Shown here: piece by piece, positions 33,566 to 42,064 of the stretch
How the letters are laid out: each line of letters opens with the position of its first letter
Numbering within the stretch: position 1 is the stretch's first letter
DNA from: DASUGC01 sp035606665
Lineage (GTDB): Bacteria > Acidobacteriota > Vicinamibacteria > Vicinamibacterales > SCN-69-37
Assembly (NCBI GenBank): GCA_035606665.1
Contig: DATNEY010000032.1
Span: forward strand, 434,001 to 498,000
Reading direction: 5' to 3'
DNA length: 64,000 nt
Program-made: the position numbers and the translations under genes
Notes under the pieces: model-generated
Told to the model about the DNA's origin: nothing
Database searches by the model: none
Seen by the model: only the letters and a program-made list of their open reading frames with translations

Positions 33566-36247
33566 ATGCGTCTCATTCGCGGCCTGTTCATGCGTATCCG
33601 CAATCTCGTCCGCGCCGGCCGGCTCGACCGCGACACCCGGGACGAGCTTCGCGCCCACTACGACCGCCAGATCGCCGAAAACCTCGCCGCGGGACTCTCT
33701 CCCGGCGAAGCCAGACGCGCCGCGACGCTCGACATCGGACAAATCGATCCCCTGGTCGATGCTTCCCGCGACGCACGCGGCCTCGCCTGGTGGGACGCGC
33801 TTCGCGGCGATCTCCGATATGCCTTCCGGCAGATTCGAAAGCGCCCGGGCTTTTCAGCCGCCGCCATTCTCACGCTGGCGATCGGCGTCGGCGCCACCGC
33901 CGCCGTCTTCGCGGTCGTCGATGCGGTCGTCCTGCGTCCACTGCCCTACCCGAACGCCGAGCGCCTCTATTCGATCTACGAGTTCAACACGCGCGGCAAC
34001 GTCGGCCGCACCCGTGCGACGCCGCTCAACTACATCGACTGGCGCGATCAGGCGAAGTCCTTCTCGGGCATGGCCGGCCACATCGGCACGGGCTTCACGC
34101 TGACCGGCCGCGGCGACCCACGATTCACGCTCGGACAGCTCATCACCACGAACCTGCTCGATGTGCTTCAGGTGAAACCCCGGCTCGGCCGGACCTTTTT
34201 GCCGCAGGAAGGCCAGGCGGGTCAGCATCAGGTCGTGATCCTGACTCACGGGCTCTGGGTGAGCTATTTCGGCGCCGACCCGAACGTTATCGACACGATC
34301 ACCACCATCAACGGCCTGCCCTACCGCATCGTCGGCGTGATGCCCGCGTCGTATTCGTACCCGGCCGCGGACTACCAGCTCTACGTGCCGTTCGTACTGC
34401 AGGGCACGGTTGCCGGTGCGCCACCGATCAATCGCGGTTCACGGTTTGTCCAGGTGATCGGACGAGTCGCCGATGGGTTCACGCCGGCGGCCGCAAGCAC
34501 AGAGCTTGAAGCCATCGGCGGACGGCTCGCGCAGGCATATCCCGAGACGAACAGCACGGTCAGCGTTCGAATGAAGAGCCTCACGGAGCAGACCATCGGC
34601 GACTCCTCAGCGAGCCTCGTGATCGTTCTCGTCGCGGTCGGCTTCGTTCTGCTGATCGCGTGCGTCAACGTAGCGGGCCTCACGATCGCGCGCGGACAGG
34701 CGCGTGCTCGCGAGCTGGCCGTGCGAACCGCCATCGGCGCAAGCCGCGGCCGGCTGGTCGCTCAGCTCGCAACGGAAGGCCTCGTCATCTTCGCAATTGG
34801 AGGAGCACTCGGCCTGGCGCTCGCTTCATGGAGTGTGTCCGCGCTCGCCGCCTCCCTTCCGCAGAGCCTGCCGCGCATCAACGAGATCGCGATCGACGCG
34901 CGCTTCCTGGCCATCGCCGGTGGGTTCACGCTCCTGACCGGTCTCGTCTTCAGCGTCCTGCCGGCTCTCCAGGTTGCGCGCCGCGGGCCGGCCGGCGATC
35001 TCGCCGGCGCGCGCGGGACCGTTTCGGCGTCCGCATCCGCACAACGCGCGCGCGCCTCGCTCATCGTCGTGCAGATCGCCGCGGCGGTGGTACTCGTGAC
35101 TGGCGCGGCGCTGGCGCTGCGCAGCTTCCAGCGCTTGAACGCCGTCGAAAAGGGCTACACGCTCTCGCATGCGATGACGATGAACTTCGTGCTGGGCGAC
35201 AAAAGGTATCCGGCTGCCCGCGACATCAGGAGTTTCATCGCGCGCGCCGACGAAGCGCTGATGGCAGCAGCGCCAGGCGTGATTCAGGCGGTCGGCACGA
35301 CCACTCATCTTCCGCTTCAGGGCAACAACCTCGAGAACGTCTTCACAGTGGACGGCGCGGCCTCGACACCGGGTGTCGACCCGCCGATCGCGGGCGTTCG
35401 CGGTGTGACCGGGCGGTACCTTGTCGCCATCGGCGGAACGCTGGTCGAGGGCCGCGACTTCACGGAGGCCGACGCGAATGGCCAGCCGGTCGCGATAGTC
35501 ACAGCTGATTTCGCGAAGAAATACATTGAACCGCGTCCCGTGATCGGTGCGCGACTCAAGATGGGAGACGCCGACTCCGACGATGACTGGCGGACCGTTA
35601 TCGGCGTCATAGCCGATGTCCGGCACGGCGGTATCGATCGCGAGCCAAGGCCCGAGGTCTGGATGCCGCTCGCCCAGATCCCTGACAGCCTCCTCGCAAC
35701 CTGGTTCCGTGGCGTCAATGTCGTCGTGCGAACGGCAGTCGACCCCATAAGCACCGTTCCGGCGCTGCGTCAGGCGATGAGAACTCTGGACCCGGAGCTG
35801 CCGCTCGTCAGTGTGAAATCGATGGAAGAACTGGCGGCCACGTCGACCGCCGAACGCACGCTGGAAACGTCACTGCTCGCGGGCTTTGCAGCGATTGCGC
35901 TGACACTCTCGGCAATCGGTCTCTTCGGCGTGCTCGCGTTCTATGTCGCGCAGCATCTGCAGGAATTCGGCGTCCGCCTGGCTCTTGGCGCAACGCCCTC
36001 CGGATTGCTGTCGCTCATCATGCGCCGTGGCGCTGCTCTGCTCCTGGCCGGTCTCGTTGTCGGTTTGCCGTCAGCGGTTCTGCTGGGCCGGGGGATGTCC
36101 ACGCTGCTCTACGGCATCCAGCCCTTCGATCCGCCGGCACTCGCAGCAGCGATCGTGCTGATGACGCTTGTCACGGCGACAGCGTGTCTGGTACCGGCGC
36201 GGCGAGCGATGAACACGAATCCGGTGCGGGTGCTACGGCAGGACTGA
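33566..36247 (+). CDS. ADOP-family MacB/FtsX-like permease 4
   Basis: An 893-residue duplicated orphan permease with about 70 cytosolic residues first (ELRAHYDRQIAENLAAGLSP and DIGQIDPLVDASRDARGL), as in other repressor-linked members. TM1 has FSAAAILTLAIGVGATAAVF. The first FtsX unit has LVAVGFVLLIACVNVAGLTI and ARELAVRTAIGASRGRL. The second has QEFGVRLALGATPSGLL, and the end is ARRAMNTNPVRVLRQD. An AGGAG six bases before ATG 33566 supports the start. It lies just behind padR 2 and runs into the convergent cytochrome-like gene. Confidence 0.9.
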   Translation: MRLIRGLFMRIRNLVRAGRLDRDTRDELRAHYDRQIAENLAAGLSPGEARRAATLDIGQIDPLVDASRDARGLAWWDALRGDLRYAFRQIRKRPGFSAAAILTLAIGVGATAAVFAVVDAVVLRPLPYPNAERLYSIYEFNTRGNVGRTRATPLNYIDWRDQAKSFSGMAGHIGTGFTLTGRGDPRFTLGQLITTNLLDVLQVKPRLGRTFLPQEGQAGQHQVVILTHGLWVSYFGADPNVIDTITTINGLPYRIVGVMPASYSYPAADYQLYVPFVLQGTVAGAPPINRGSRFVQVIGRVADGFTPAAASTELEAIGGRLAQAYPETNSTVSVRMKSLTEQTIGDSSASLVIVLVAVGFVLLIACVNVAGLTIARGQARARELAVRTAIGASRGRLVAQLATEGLVIFAIGGALGLALASWSVSALAASLPQSLPRINEIAIDARFLAIAGGFTLLTGLVFSVLPALQVARRGPAGDLAGARGTVSASASAQRARASLIVVQIAAAVVLVTGAALALRSFQRLNAVEKGYTLSHAMTMNFVLGDKRYPAARDIRSFIARADEALMAAAPGVIQAVGTTTHLPLQGNNLENVFTVDGAASTPGVDPPIAGVRGVTGRYLVAIGGTLVEGRDFTEADANGQPVAIVTADFAKKYIEPRPVIGARLKMGDADSDDDWRTVIGVIADVRHGGIDREPRPEVWMPLAQIPDSLLATWFRGVNVVVRTAVDPISTVPALRQAMRTLDPELPLVSVKSMEELAATSTAERTLETSLLAGFAAIALTLSAIGLFGVLAFYVAQHLQEFGVRLALGATPSGLLSLIMRRGAALLLAGLVVGLPSAVLLGRGMSTLLYGIQPFDPPALAAAIVLMTLVTATACLVPARRAMNTNPVRVLRQD

Positions 36248-36252
36248 CGATC

Positions 36253-37737
36253 CTACCTGCCTCCCCTGCCCCGAAGCATCGGACTGTTCATCACGGCGTC
36301 GCGCAGGTGCTTCTCGATCGCCTCGTGCAGCGGAACCAGTCCGCCTGGCCTCGCGGGAATGACGGCGAGCGTGATCGCCCCCATTTCGTTCGTCGATTGC
36401 TCGCCGAAGGTGACGCGCATCGGCGGCATCGACGGATTGTGCGGATTCGCGGCGGAGTTGTCGTACCGGATGCTGACGTCGAGCCGCGTCCCGGCCGGGA
36501 GCGCAACGAGATCCTTGAAGTCGTATTGGCCCTGCCAGTTCAAATCCCAGTCGGGAATGTAGAACAGCGTCTTCTTCGTACCGTCCGGGAACGTCGCCGT
36601 CATGCGCAGCTCTTTGCCGATGTAGTGCGCGTGGGCGCCGACGCGGAATGCGAGCAGATCCGACGGCACCACGAAGCTGTCCGTGATCGTGTAGTTCGCC
36701 GAGCCCGGCGGAATGTTGATGCCCTTGAGCGCGCCCACGAACGGCGGCAGCTGGATCCCCGCAAATCCCTTCGACGGCGGCCGCGACGCGAAGTAGATCC
36801 CGAACGTCGACTGCTCCTGCATCACCTGGCCGTTCGGATGGAAATGCGTGGCGACGACAAGGTCGGCGCCTCTGGGAACGAAGAACGCGAGGTCGTCGCG
36901 AAGCGGCGTCGGCCTGCCGCCCGGCACGTACCCGCCGACTGCGCCGCCGCCGCGGCCCGTATTCTGCGGTTGCGACGGAAGCGGCTGTCCCCGTCTGGCA
37001 GCGGCAACCATCGCCGCGGGCGACCGGCCGCCGAGTCCCGTGGCGCCCATGATGCCGCCGAACCCCGGGCCCGGATCCTTCGCGTCGAGATCGCGAGCGG
37101 CGCCGGTCGGATCGGTCACGAAGATCGCGTGGTGCACGACCGGCCGCGCCGACGGCTTGTAGTCAACGACCTTCACCCACTTGTCTTCCTTCAGGTTCAA
37201 CGGAATCACGAAATTCCGGTACACATCGCGGCCGTCCGCTGGCACGGTGAACGGCTCCGTCATCTTCACGATGAGATCGGGTTTGCCGAGACTCCAGTCG
37301 TCGTTGAACGACGGCGGCTTCGGCGCTTTACGGACGTCGCCCTGCGGCGTGCCCGCCTTGACCCAACGTTGGACCGTGTCGATCTCAGCGTCCGTGAGTC
37401 CGCGCGCGCCGGCGAAGGGAAAGTCGGACGGACCCGGCTTCCAGGGCGGCATGTATTTGGTGCGAGTCGCTTCGGCGATCTCGCCAGCTTCTTCCTTCGC
37501 GTTCTCATAGGTGAGCAGCGAGAACGGTCCGGCTTCGCCCGGGCGATGGCAGGTGACGCAGTTCTTGAACAGGATCGGTGCGACGTGCTCGGCCCACGTG
37601 ACATCGGTCGCCTGCGTCGACTGCGCCATCGCGGTCGCGTCGCTCCTCGTCGCTACCGCTACTAGTAAAGAGAGAAGACAAGCGCCAGCTCCGACCACAA
37701 TTGCGGGTTGTCGCTTGCGGGTTGCAAGTTGTTCCAT
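36253..37737 (-). CDS. Exported cytochrome c / copper-monooxygenase-like protein
   Basis: A 494-residue exported protein starting at ATG 37737 with a signal-like N-terminus (IVVGAGACLLSLLVAVAT). A haem-binding C-x-x-C-H is visible: FKNCVTCHRPGEAGPFSLLT. The C-terminal two-thirds resemble peptidylglycine-type (type II copper) monooxygenases: RPVVHHAIFVTDP, ATHFHPNGQVMQEQSTFGIYF and GAHAHYIGKELRMTA supply His clusters for copper. A Gly/Pro-rich stretch sits in the middle (QNTGRGGGAVGGYVPGGRPT). It could be a redox enzyme of the periplasm; the substrate is unknown. It is adjacent to a di-haem oxidoreductase remnant. Confidence 0.7.
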   Translation of the reverse strand: MEQLATRKRQPAIVVGAGACLLSLLVAVATRSDATAMAQSTQATDVTWAEHVAPILFKNCVTCHRPGEAGPFSLLTYENAKEEAGEIAEATRTKYMPPWKPGPSDFPFAGARGLTDAEIDTVQRWVKAGTPQGDVRKAPKPPSFNDDWSLGKPDLIVKMTEPFTVPADGRDVYRNFVIPLNLKEDKWVKVVDYKPSARPVVHHAIFVTDPTGAARDLDAKDPGPGFGGIMGATGLGGRSPAAMVAAARRGQPLPSQPQNTGRGGGAVGGYVPGGRPTPLRDDLAFFVPRGADLVVATHFHPNGQVMQEQSTFGIYFASRPPSKGFAGIQLPPFVGALKGINIPPGSANYTITDSFVVPSDLLAFRVGAHAHYIGKELRMTATFPDGTKKTLFYIPDWDLNWQGQYDFKDLVALPAGTRLDVSIRYDNSAANPHNPSMPPMRVTFGEQSTNEMGAITLAVIPARPGGLVPLHEAIEKHLRDAVMNSPMLRGRGGR

Positions 37738-37815
37738 GCGGCAGATCTTAGGAGTTATCTTCCTCGGCCGCGACTTAAAACAATGCCAAACACGTACTAC
37801 GGTGCGCGCTCGTAG

Positions 37816-38805
37816 ACCACCATTGAAAAACATGCGGAGGCGAGCAATGGTCGGGGTCTTGCACAGGAGGCCGCGTCCCTGGAGGGTTCCCGTGCGTGCT
37901 CCCGTCACATTAATGTTCGTGGTCCGGATGGCGGTGTGCTCAGCATCTTCACGATCGCGGGCCGCATCGACGCGCCCGGATGCAACCTGCAGCAGCCGGA
38001 CTTCGATTCGGAGCGCAACAACCTCAGCTTCAGGATTCCGACGCCGGTGTTCGGTGACGGACTCATCGAGAACATCCCCGAGTCCACGATTCTCGCGAAC
38101 CGAGACGCGAACAAGGGACAGAAGAACGCACTCGGCATCAGCGGCCAGGAAAACCGCTCCGGCCAGGACGGCATGATTACGCGCTTCGGCTGGAAGGCGC
38201 AGGTCGAGTCAGCGATGATGTTCTCGGGCCAGGCGTACAACGTCGAGATGGGCGTCACGAACGAGCTGTTCCCGAACGAGCGCGATCAGGCGAAGAAGTG
38301 TCAGTTCAGCAACCTGCCCGAGGATCACCCTGACTTCGAAGGCGGCGTCAGCGGCGTGCAGAACTTCACGAACTTCATGCGGCTGGTCGCGCCGGCGCTG
38401 CCGGCGGCCGACACGCCATCGATCGTCCGCGGCCGGAACCAGTTCGACAAGATCGGCTGCACGCTCTGCCACACGCCGTCCATGAAGACCGGCCCCTCGG
38501 ACATCGTCGCCCTCGCCAACCGGCCGGTCAATCTGTACTCGGATCTGCTCCTTCACAAGATGGGATCGGGACTCGAGGATCGCATCACCCAGGGCAGGGC
38601 CGGCGAGCAGGAATTCCGCACGGCGCCACTCTGGGGCCTCGGCCAGCGCATCTTCTTCCTGCACGACGGCCGCACGAGGAATCTCGTCGATGCGGTTCGC
38701 GCGCACAAGAGCGCTGGGTCCGAGGCGAACGAAGTCATCAATCTGTTCGAGCAGCTCTCGAGCTCGCTCAAGCAGGATCTGCTGAACTTCCTGCGATCGC
38801 TGTAG
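37816..38805 (+). pseudogene. 5'-truncated di-haem oxidoreductase (DUF1111-like)
   Basis: The readable product has AGRIDAPGCNLQQPDFDSER, FRIPTPVFGDGLIENIPEST, a haem site DKIGCTLCHTPSMKTGPSD, and FRTAPLWGLGQRIFFLHDGR, all close to the C-terminal half of DUF1111 di-haem oxidoreductases. The family is about 450-500 residues with two C-x-x-C-H sites. Here only about 290 residues from a GTG at 37936, or about 329 if the open frame from 37816 is counted, and one haem site are present. The upstream frame (HINVRGPDGGVLSIF) continues into homologous-looking sequence without a good start. It is therefore probably a remnant. Confidence 0.65.
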
Positions 38806-38818
38806 GTCGCAAAGATTC

Positions 38819-38866
38819 AATCCTCCAGCGTGTAATAGGGGTACCGTCACCCCTTTGAGGAGGATT
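38819..38866 (+). promoter_or_regulatory. Possible leader hairpin covering a ribosome-binding site
   Basis: AATCCTCC (38819-38826) is complementary to GGAGGATT (38859-38866), which contains the ribosome-binding site of the VOC gene at 38869. Inside this, AGGGGT (38837-38842) pairs with ACCCCT (38849-38854). The nested hairpin could block translation until something opens it. This is inferred from base pairing only. Confidence 0.45.
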
Positions 38867-38868
38867 CC

Positions 38869-39246
38869 GTGGACAAGGTCGTACATTTCGAGATTCCGTT
38901 CGAGAACAAGGACCGCGCGTCGAAGTTCTACACGCAGTGCTTCGGCTGGCAGCTCGTCGACATGCCGGAGATGAACTACGTGCTCGCCAACACAGGCCCC
39001 ACCGGCGAGGACTTCCGGCCGACCGAACCCGGCAACATCAACGGCGGGCTCTTTCAGCGCCCGAAGGAAGCGCCGGGTCCGGTCATCTACGTCGGCGTCG
39101 CATCCGTGGACGAGGCCATCAAGAAGGTCACGGCGGCCGGCGGCAAGGTCGTGACGCCAAAGACCGCAATTCCCGGCATGGGTGCCTACGGCCGCATCAC
39201 CGACACCGAAGGCAACGTCGTCGGTCTCTTCGAAGGACCGCAGTAA
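38869..39246 (+). CDS. VOC family (glyoxalase-like) protein
   Basis: A 125-residue cytosolic protein from GTG 38869, supported by a GAGGAGG five bases before it. The VOC pattern reads VHFEIPFENKDRASKFYTQC, then FGWQLVDMPEMNYVLA, then VASVDEAIKKVTAAGGKVVT and GRITDTEGNVVGLFEG. The last block holds the Glu that normally binds metal. It belongs to the group often described as bleomycin-resistance-like or glyoxalase-like; the substrate is unknown. It precedes a small exported protein by 9 bases. Confidence 0.82.
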   Translation: MDKVVHFEIPFENKDRASKFYTQCFGWQLVDMPEMNYVLANTGPTGEDFRPTEPGNINGGLFQRPKEAPGPVIYVGVASVDEAIKKVTAAGGKVVTPKTAIPGMGAYGRITDTEGNVVGLFEGPQ

Positions 39247-39255
39247 CCTATTGGG

Positions 39256-39654
39256 ATGAAGTCAGTACTGATTGCCGCGGCGCTGCTCGTGGTATCCACG
39301 ACGGTGCCCGCGGCTCAGAGTCCGAAGTCCGTCACCGGCACCTGGTCAGGCACCCTCACGATCAAGCACGACGGCAAGATTGAAGAGGACTTCGTCCTCG
39401 TCGTTCTCAAGCAGAACGGCGCTGACCTCACCGGCACCGGTGGGCCGGACGCGGAAAACCAGTACCGCATCACCAAGGGTAAGGTCGCGACGGCTGATGG
39501 CGCCACCACCGTCGCGTTCGAGCTCATCGCCAACGGCGCACACTCGGTCTACAGCCTGAAACTCGTCGACGGCATCCTCAAGGGAGAGGCGCGGGTTGAA
39601 GGCGAGGACGGCCAGCCGCGCACGGCCGTCGTCGAACTCAAGCAGAAGCAGTAG
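39256..39654 (+). CDS. Small exported beta-rich protein
   Basis: A 132-residue protein with a signal peptide (SVLIAAALLVVSTTVPAA, then QSPK). The mature part is beta-rich: SVTGTWSGTLTIKHDGKIEE, DFVLVVLKQNGADLTGTGG and AVVELKQKQ at the end. No family was recognised; many acidobacteria encode similar secreted lipocalin-like proteins. It lies 9 bases after the VOC gene and 52 bases before the TonB-like gene. Confidence 0.62.
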   Translation: MKSVLIAAALLVVSTTVPAAQSPKSVTGTWSGTLTIKHDGKIEEDFVLVVLKQNGADLTGTGGPDAENQYRITKGKVATADGATTVAFELIANGAHSVYSLKLVDGILKGEARVEGEDGQPRTAVVELKQKQ

Positions 39655-39706
39655 AACTGCACTACTTCGATCCTCTCGCCGCGCCGATACGCGGTGAGAT
39701 CAATCC

Positions 39707-40807
39707 ATGCTCGACATCCACGGATCCCCGGCCCCAGGCTGGTTCACCGTCGACGAAGTGGCGGCAGCCGCGGACATCGCGACGGACGAGGTCTGGCGCG
39801 TGATCGCACTGGGCCAAGCCGTGGTGCATCGGCAGGGCATGTTCGTATCGACAGAAGACGCAGTTCATCTCGTCCGCCTCCTCGCCGGCTCAGCCGCTCC
39901 GACCCCTAAACGCGCTCTTTTCAATCACATACCGCCACCGGTCCGAAAGACGATGCGGAGCCTGGGGATGGCAGGCGCAGTACACGCGGTGGGGCTGCTC
40001 ACCCTGATTGGCCTGCCGTGGCTGGCGCTGGTGGACAAGTCCGCGTCCGGCGAGCTCCCGAAACCCGAGACGGCCGACGCGAAGCTGGTCTATCTAATGA
40101 TGCCGGGCCCGGGCGGCGGTGGAGGCGGTGGCGGACTCAACGAGCCCAAGCCTCCCCCACCGGCAAAGAAGAAGGCGCCGGTCGTGATCGCGATGAAACA
40201 CGCGAGCCGCGTTCCGCCGACGCGTCCGCATGCGGCGCCTCCTCCTCCGAGACCCGTTCCACCGCGCCATGAAGCGCGGGTCATCCCGGCCGCGATCGAC
40301 ATGCCAGTGACGCCGATTCCACAGGCCGTGCAAGCGCCGGTGAAGTCGATCGCAGCCGATCCACTCGAAGTCATCGGCGCACCGATAGAAGGACCTCCCG
40401 CACCACCGAGCCGCGGGCCGGGCACAGGCGGCGGCGTCGGATCCGGAGCAGGTCAGGGACTTGGTGAAGGCACCGGCGGCGGCATCGGGCCCGGATCTGG
40501 CGGCGGCACCGGAGGCGGACCGTACCAGCCCGGTGCCGGAATCGATCCGCCGACGCTCGTCAGGGAAGTCCGGCCCTCGTACACCGACGCCGCGCGGCGT
40601 CAGGCCATCGAAGGCGACGTCGTCCTCGAGATCGTCGTTCGCGACGATGGGTCGGTCGGCAATATCCGGGTGCGCCGGTCGCTCGGCGCCGGACTCGAGC
40701 AGAAGGCGATCGAAGCCGTCCGCCAATGGCGGTTCTCGCCCGCGAAACGCCGCGGTACGCCGGTCGACGTGGTCGTCGACGTCTCCGTGGAATTCAAGCT
40801 TCGATAG
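39707..40807 (+). CDS. TonB-like energy transducer with an N-terminal HTH-like domain
   Basis: A 366-residue inner-membrane protein. The C-terminus is a TonB domain (PSYTDAARRQAIEGDVVLEI, then VRRSLGAGLEQKAIEAVRQW and RFSPAKRRGTPV), which links the inner membrane to outer-membrane receptors. One membrane helix lies near 84-106 (LGMAGAVHAVGLLTLIGLPW). A Pro-rich segment and a Gly-rich segment (GGGVGSGAGQGLGEG) follow. Unusually, residues 10-60 look like a helix-turn-helix of the excisionase/MerR type (GWFTVDEVAAAADIATDEVW, RVIALGQAVVHRQG). If real it would sit in the cytosol. No ExbB/ExbD genes are near. Confidence 0.75.
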   Translation: MLDIHGSPAPGWFTVDEVAAAADIATDEVWRVIALGQAVVHRQGMFVSTEDAVHLVRLLAGSAAPTPKRALFNHIPPPVRKTMRSLGMAGAVHAVGLLTLIGLPWLALVDKSASGELPKPETADAKLVYLMMPGPGGGGGGGGLNEPKPPPPAKKKAPVVIAMKHASRVPPTRPHAAPPPPRPVPPRHEARVIPAAIDMPVTPIPQAVQAPVKSIAADPLEVIGAPIEGPPAPPSRGPGTGGGVGSGAGQGLGEGTGGGIGPGSGGGTGGGPYQPGAGIDPPTLVREVRPSYTDAARRQAIEGDVVLEIVVRDDGSVGNIRVRRSLGAGLEQKAIEAVRQWRFSPAKRRGTPVDVVVDVSVEFKLR

Positions 40808-40843
40808 CTACACGAGCTCACAAGGGCTTAGCACGGAGACGTC

Positions 40844-42055
40844 ATGGATCCTCTCATCATCATCGCCTCGGCACTCATCGTGATCGCCATTGCGATGGTG
40901 GTCACCGCCTCGGGGCATTGGGATCGTCAGGTGAGATCACAAGCCCGCGTTGCAGCGCTACGGGAGCTCGCCCTCGGCGACAAATCGGGGCCGGGCATCG
41001 TTTCCGGGAGCGAGCGGGGCGGAGATTACGCCCGGCCCCTGCTCTTGCTGGTCAGCGCCATCGCGGTCTGGAGCGCCACCACTTCAGCCCAGCAGCCGGC
41101 CGGTCAGGGATTCTCGTTCCGCACGAGCGTCGAGCTGATCAATGTGACCGCGACCGTCACCGACGCGCAGGGGCGATTCGTTTCCGGACTCAAGGCCGAC
41201 GACTTCGAGGTGTACGAAGACGGCAAGCTGCAATCGATCTCGCAGTTCGATTCGGAGCGCGTCCCCGTGAGCCTCGGTATCGCCCTCGATACGAGCGGCA
41301 GCATGGTCGGCGAGAAGATCGCCGCCGCGCAGTCTGCGGTCAATCGATTTCTCTACGACCTGCTCGGCGAACAGGACGAGGTGTTCCTTTACCGATTCGA
41401 CAGCCGCGTGAATCTCGTCAGCGGCTGGACGGAGGACCGCCGCGGCGTCGGACGCATGCTGGGATCGATCACGCCAAACGGCGGGACCGCGATGTACGAC
41501 GCCGTCGCCACGGCCATTCCGATGGCGCAGAAAGGCACTCGCCGCAAGAAAGCGCTCGTACTCATTTCCGACGGCAACGATCAGAACAGCCGCACGGGTG
41601 TGGACGAGGTACGGCAGCTGATTAGAGAGTCGGAGGTCATGGTCTACGCGATCGGCATTGACGGATCAGGCGGAAACGCCTCGTCGTACTCGGCGCCGGC
41701 CCCTTCAAACCGGAACTCGCCGCCGGCACCGTCGGCGTTTCCTGGCGCAAAGGCAGTTCCATCCGCGCCATCGTCGAGTGCGCCAACGTCGAGGCCCGGC
41801 AAGTCCTCGTCCGAGCGCCTGAACGTTGGCGCCCTGCGCGCCATTACCGACGACACCGGTGGCCGTACAGAGATCATCATGTCGCCGCGCGATCTGGATC
41901 CGGCGACGGCGGGGATCGCGAGCGAGCTCAGCCGGCAGTACTTCATCGGCTACAGCACGTCGGCGCCGAAGGATGGACGCTGGCACTCGATCGAAATCCG
42001 CGTCCGCAAAGGCAACTACACAATTCGATCCCGCCGCGGTTTCATCGCGGGATAG
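40844..42055 (+). CDS. VWA domain-containing protein (acidobacterial type)
   Basis: A 403-residue protein with two N-terminal membrane helices (LIIIASALIVIAIAMVVTAS and ARPLLLLVSAIAVWSATTS), then an immunoglobulin-like strand region (VELINVTATVTDAQGRFVSG) and a von Willebrand factor A domain. The metal-ion-dependent adhesion site starts at VSLGIALDTSGSMVGEKI (D-x-S-G-S), with VLISDGNDQNS further on. A low-complexity Pro/Ser stretch interrupts the domain near residue 285-325. It ends YTIRSRRGFIAG. VWA proteins of this kind are expected to bind partner proteins in the periplasm. A GGAG supports ATG 40844. Confidence 0.85.
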   Translation: MDPLIIIASALIVIAIAMVVTASGHWDRQVRSQARVAALRELALGDKSGPGIVSGSERGGDYARPLLLLVSAIAVWSATTSAQQPAGQGFSFRTSVELINVTATVTDAQGRFVSGLKADDFEVYEDGKLQSISQFDSERVPVSLGIALDTSGSMVGEKIAAAQSAVNRFLYDLLGEQDEVFLYRFDSRVNLVSGWTEDRRGVGRMLGSITPNGGTAMYDAVATAIPMAQKGTRRKKALVLISDGNDQNSRTGVDEVRQLIRESEVMVYAIGIDGSGGNASSYSAPAPSNRNSPPAPSAFPGAKAVPSAPSSSAPTSRPGKSSSERLNVGALRAITDDTGGRTEIIMSPRDLDPATAGIASELSRQYFIGYSTSAPKDGRWHSIEIRVRKGNYTIRSRRGFIAG

Positions 42056-42064
42056 AATCCGCGC

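Noticed and set aside
33113..33742. Upstream extension of the kinase reading frame by 210 codons
   Set aside because: It overlaps the divergent padR 2 and ADOP 4 genes, and the kinase domain starts well inside the chosen frame.
36184..37665. Plus-strand open frame of about 490 codons opposite the cytochrome/copper protein
   Set aside because: It is antisense to a gene with a clear haem motif and metal ligands, with Arg-rich low-information translation.
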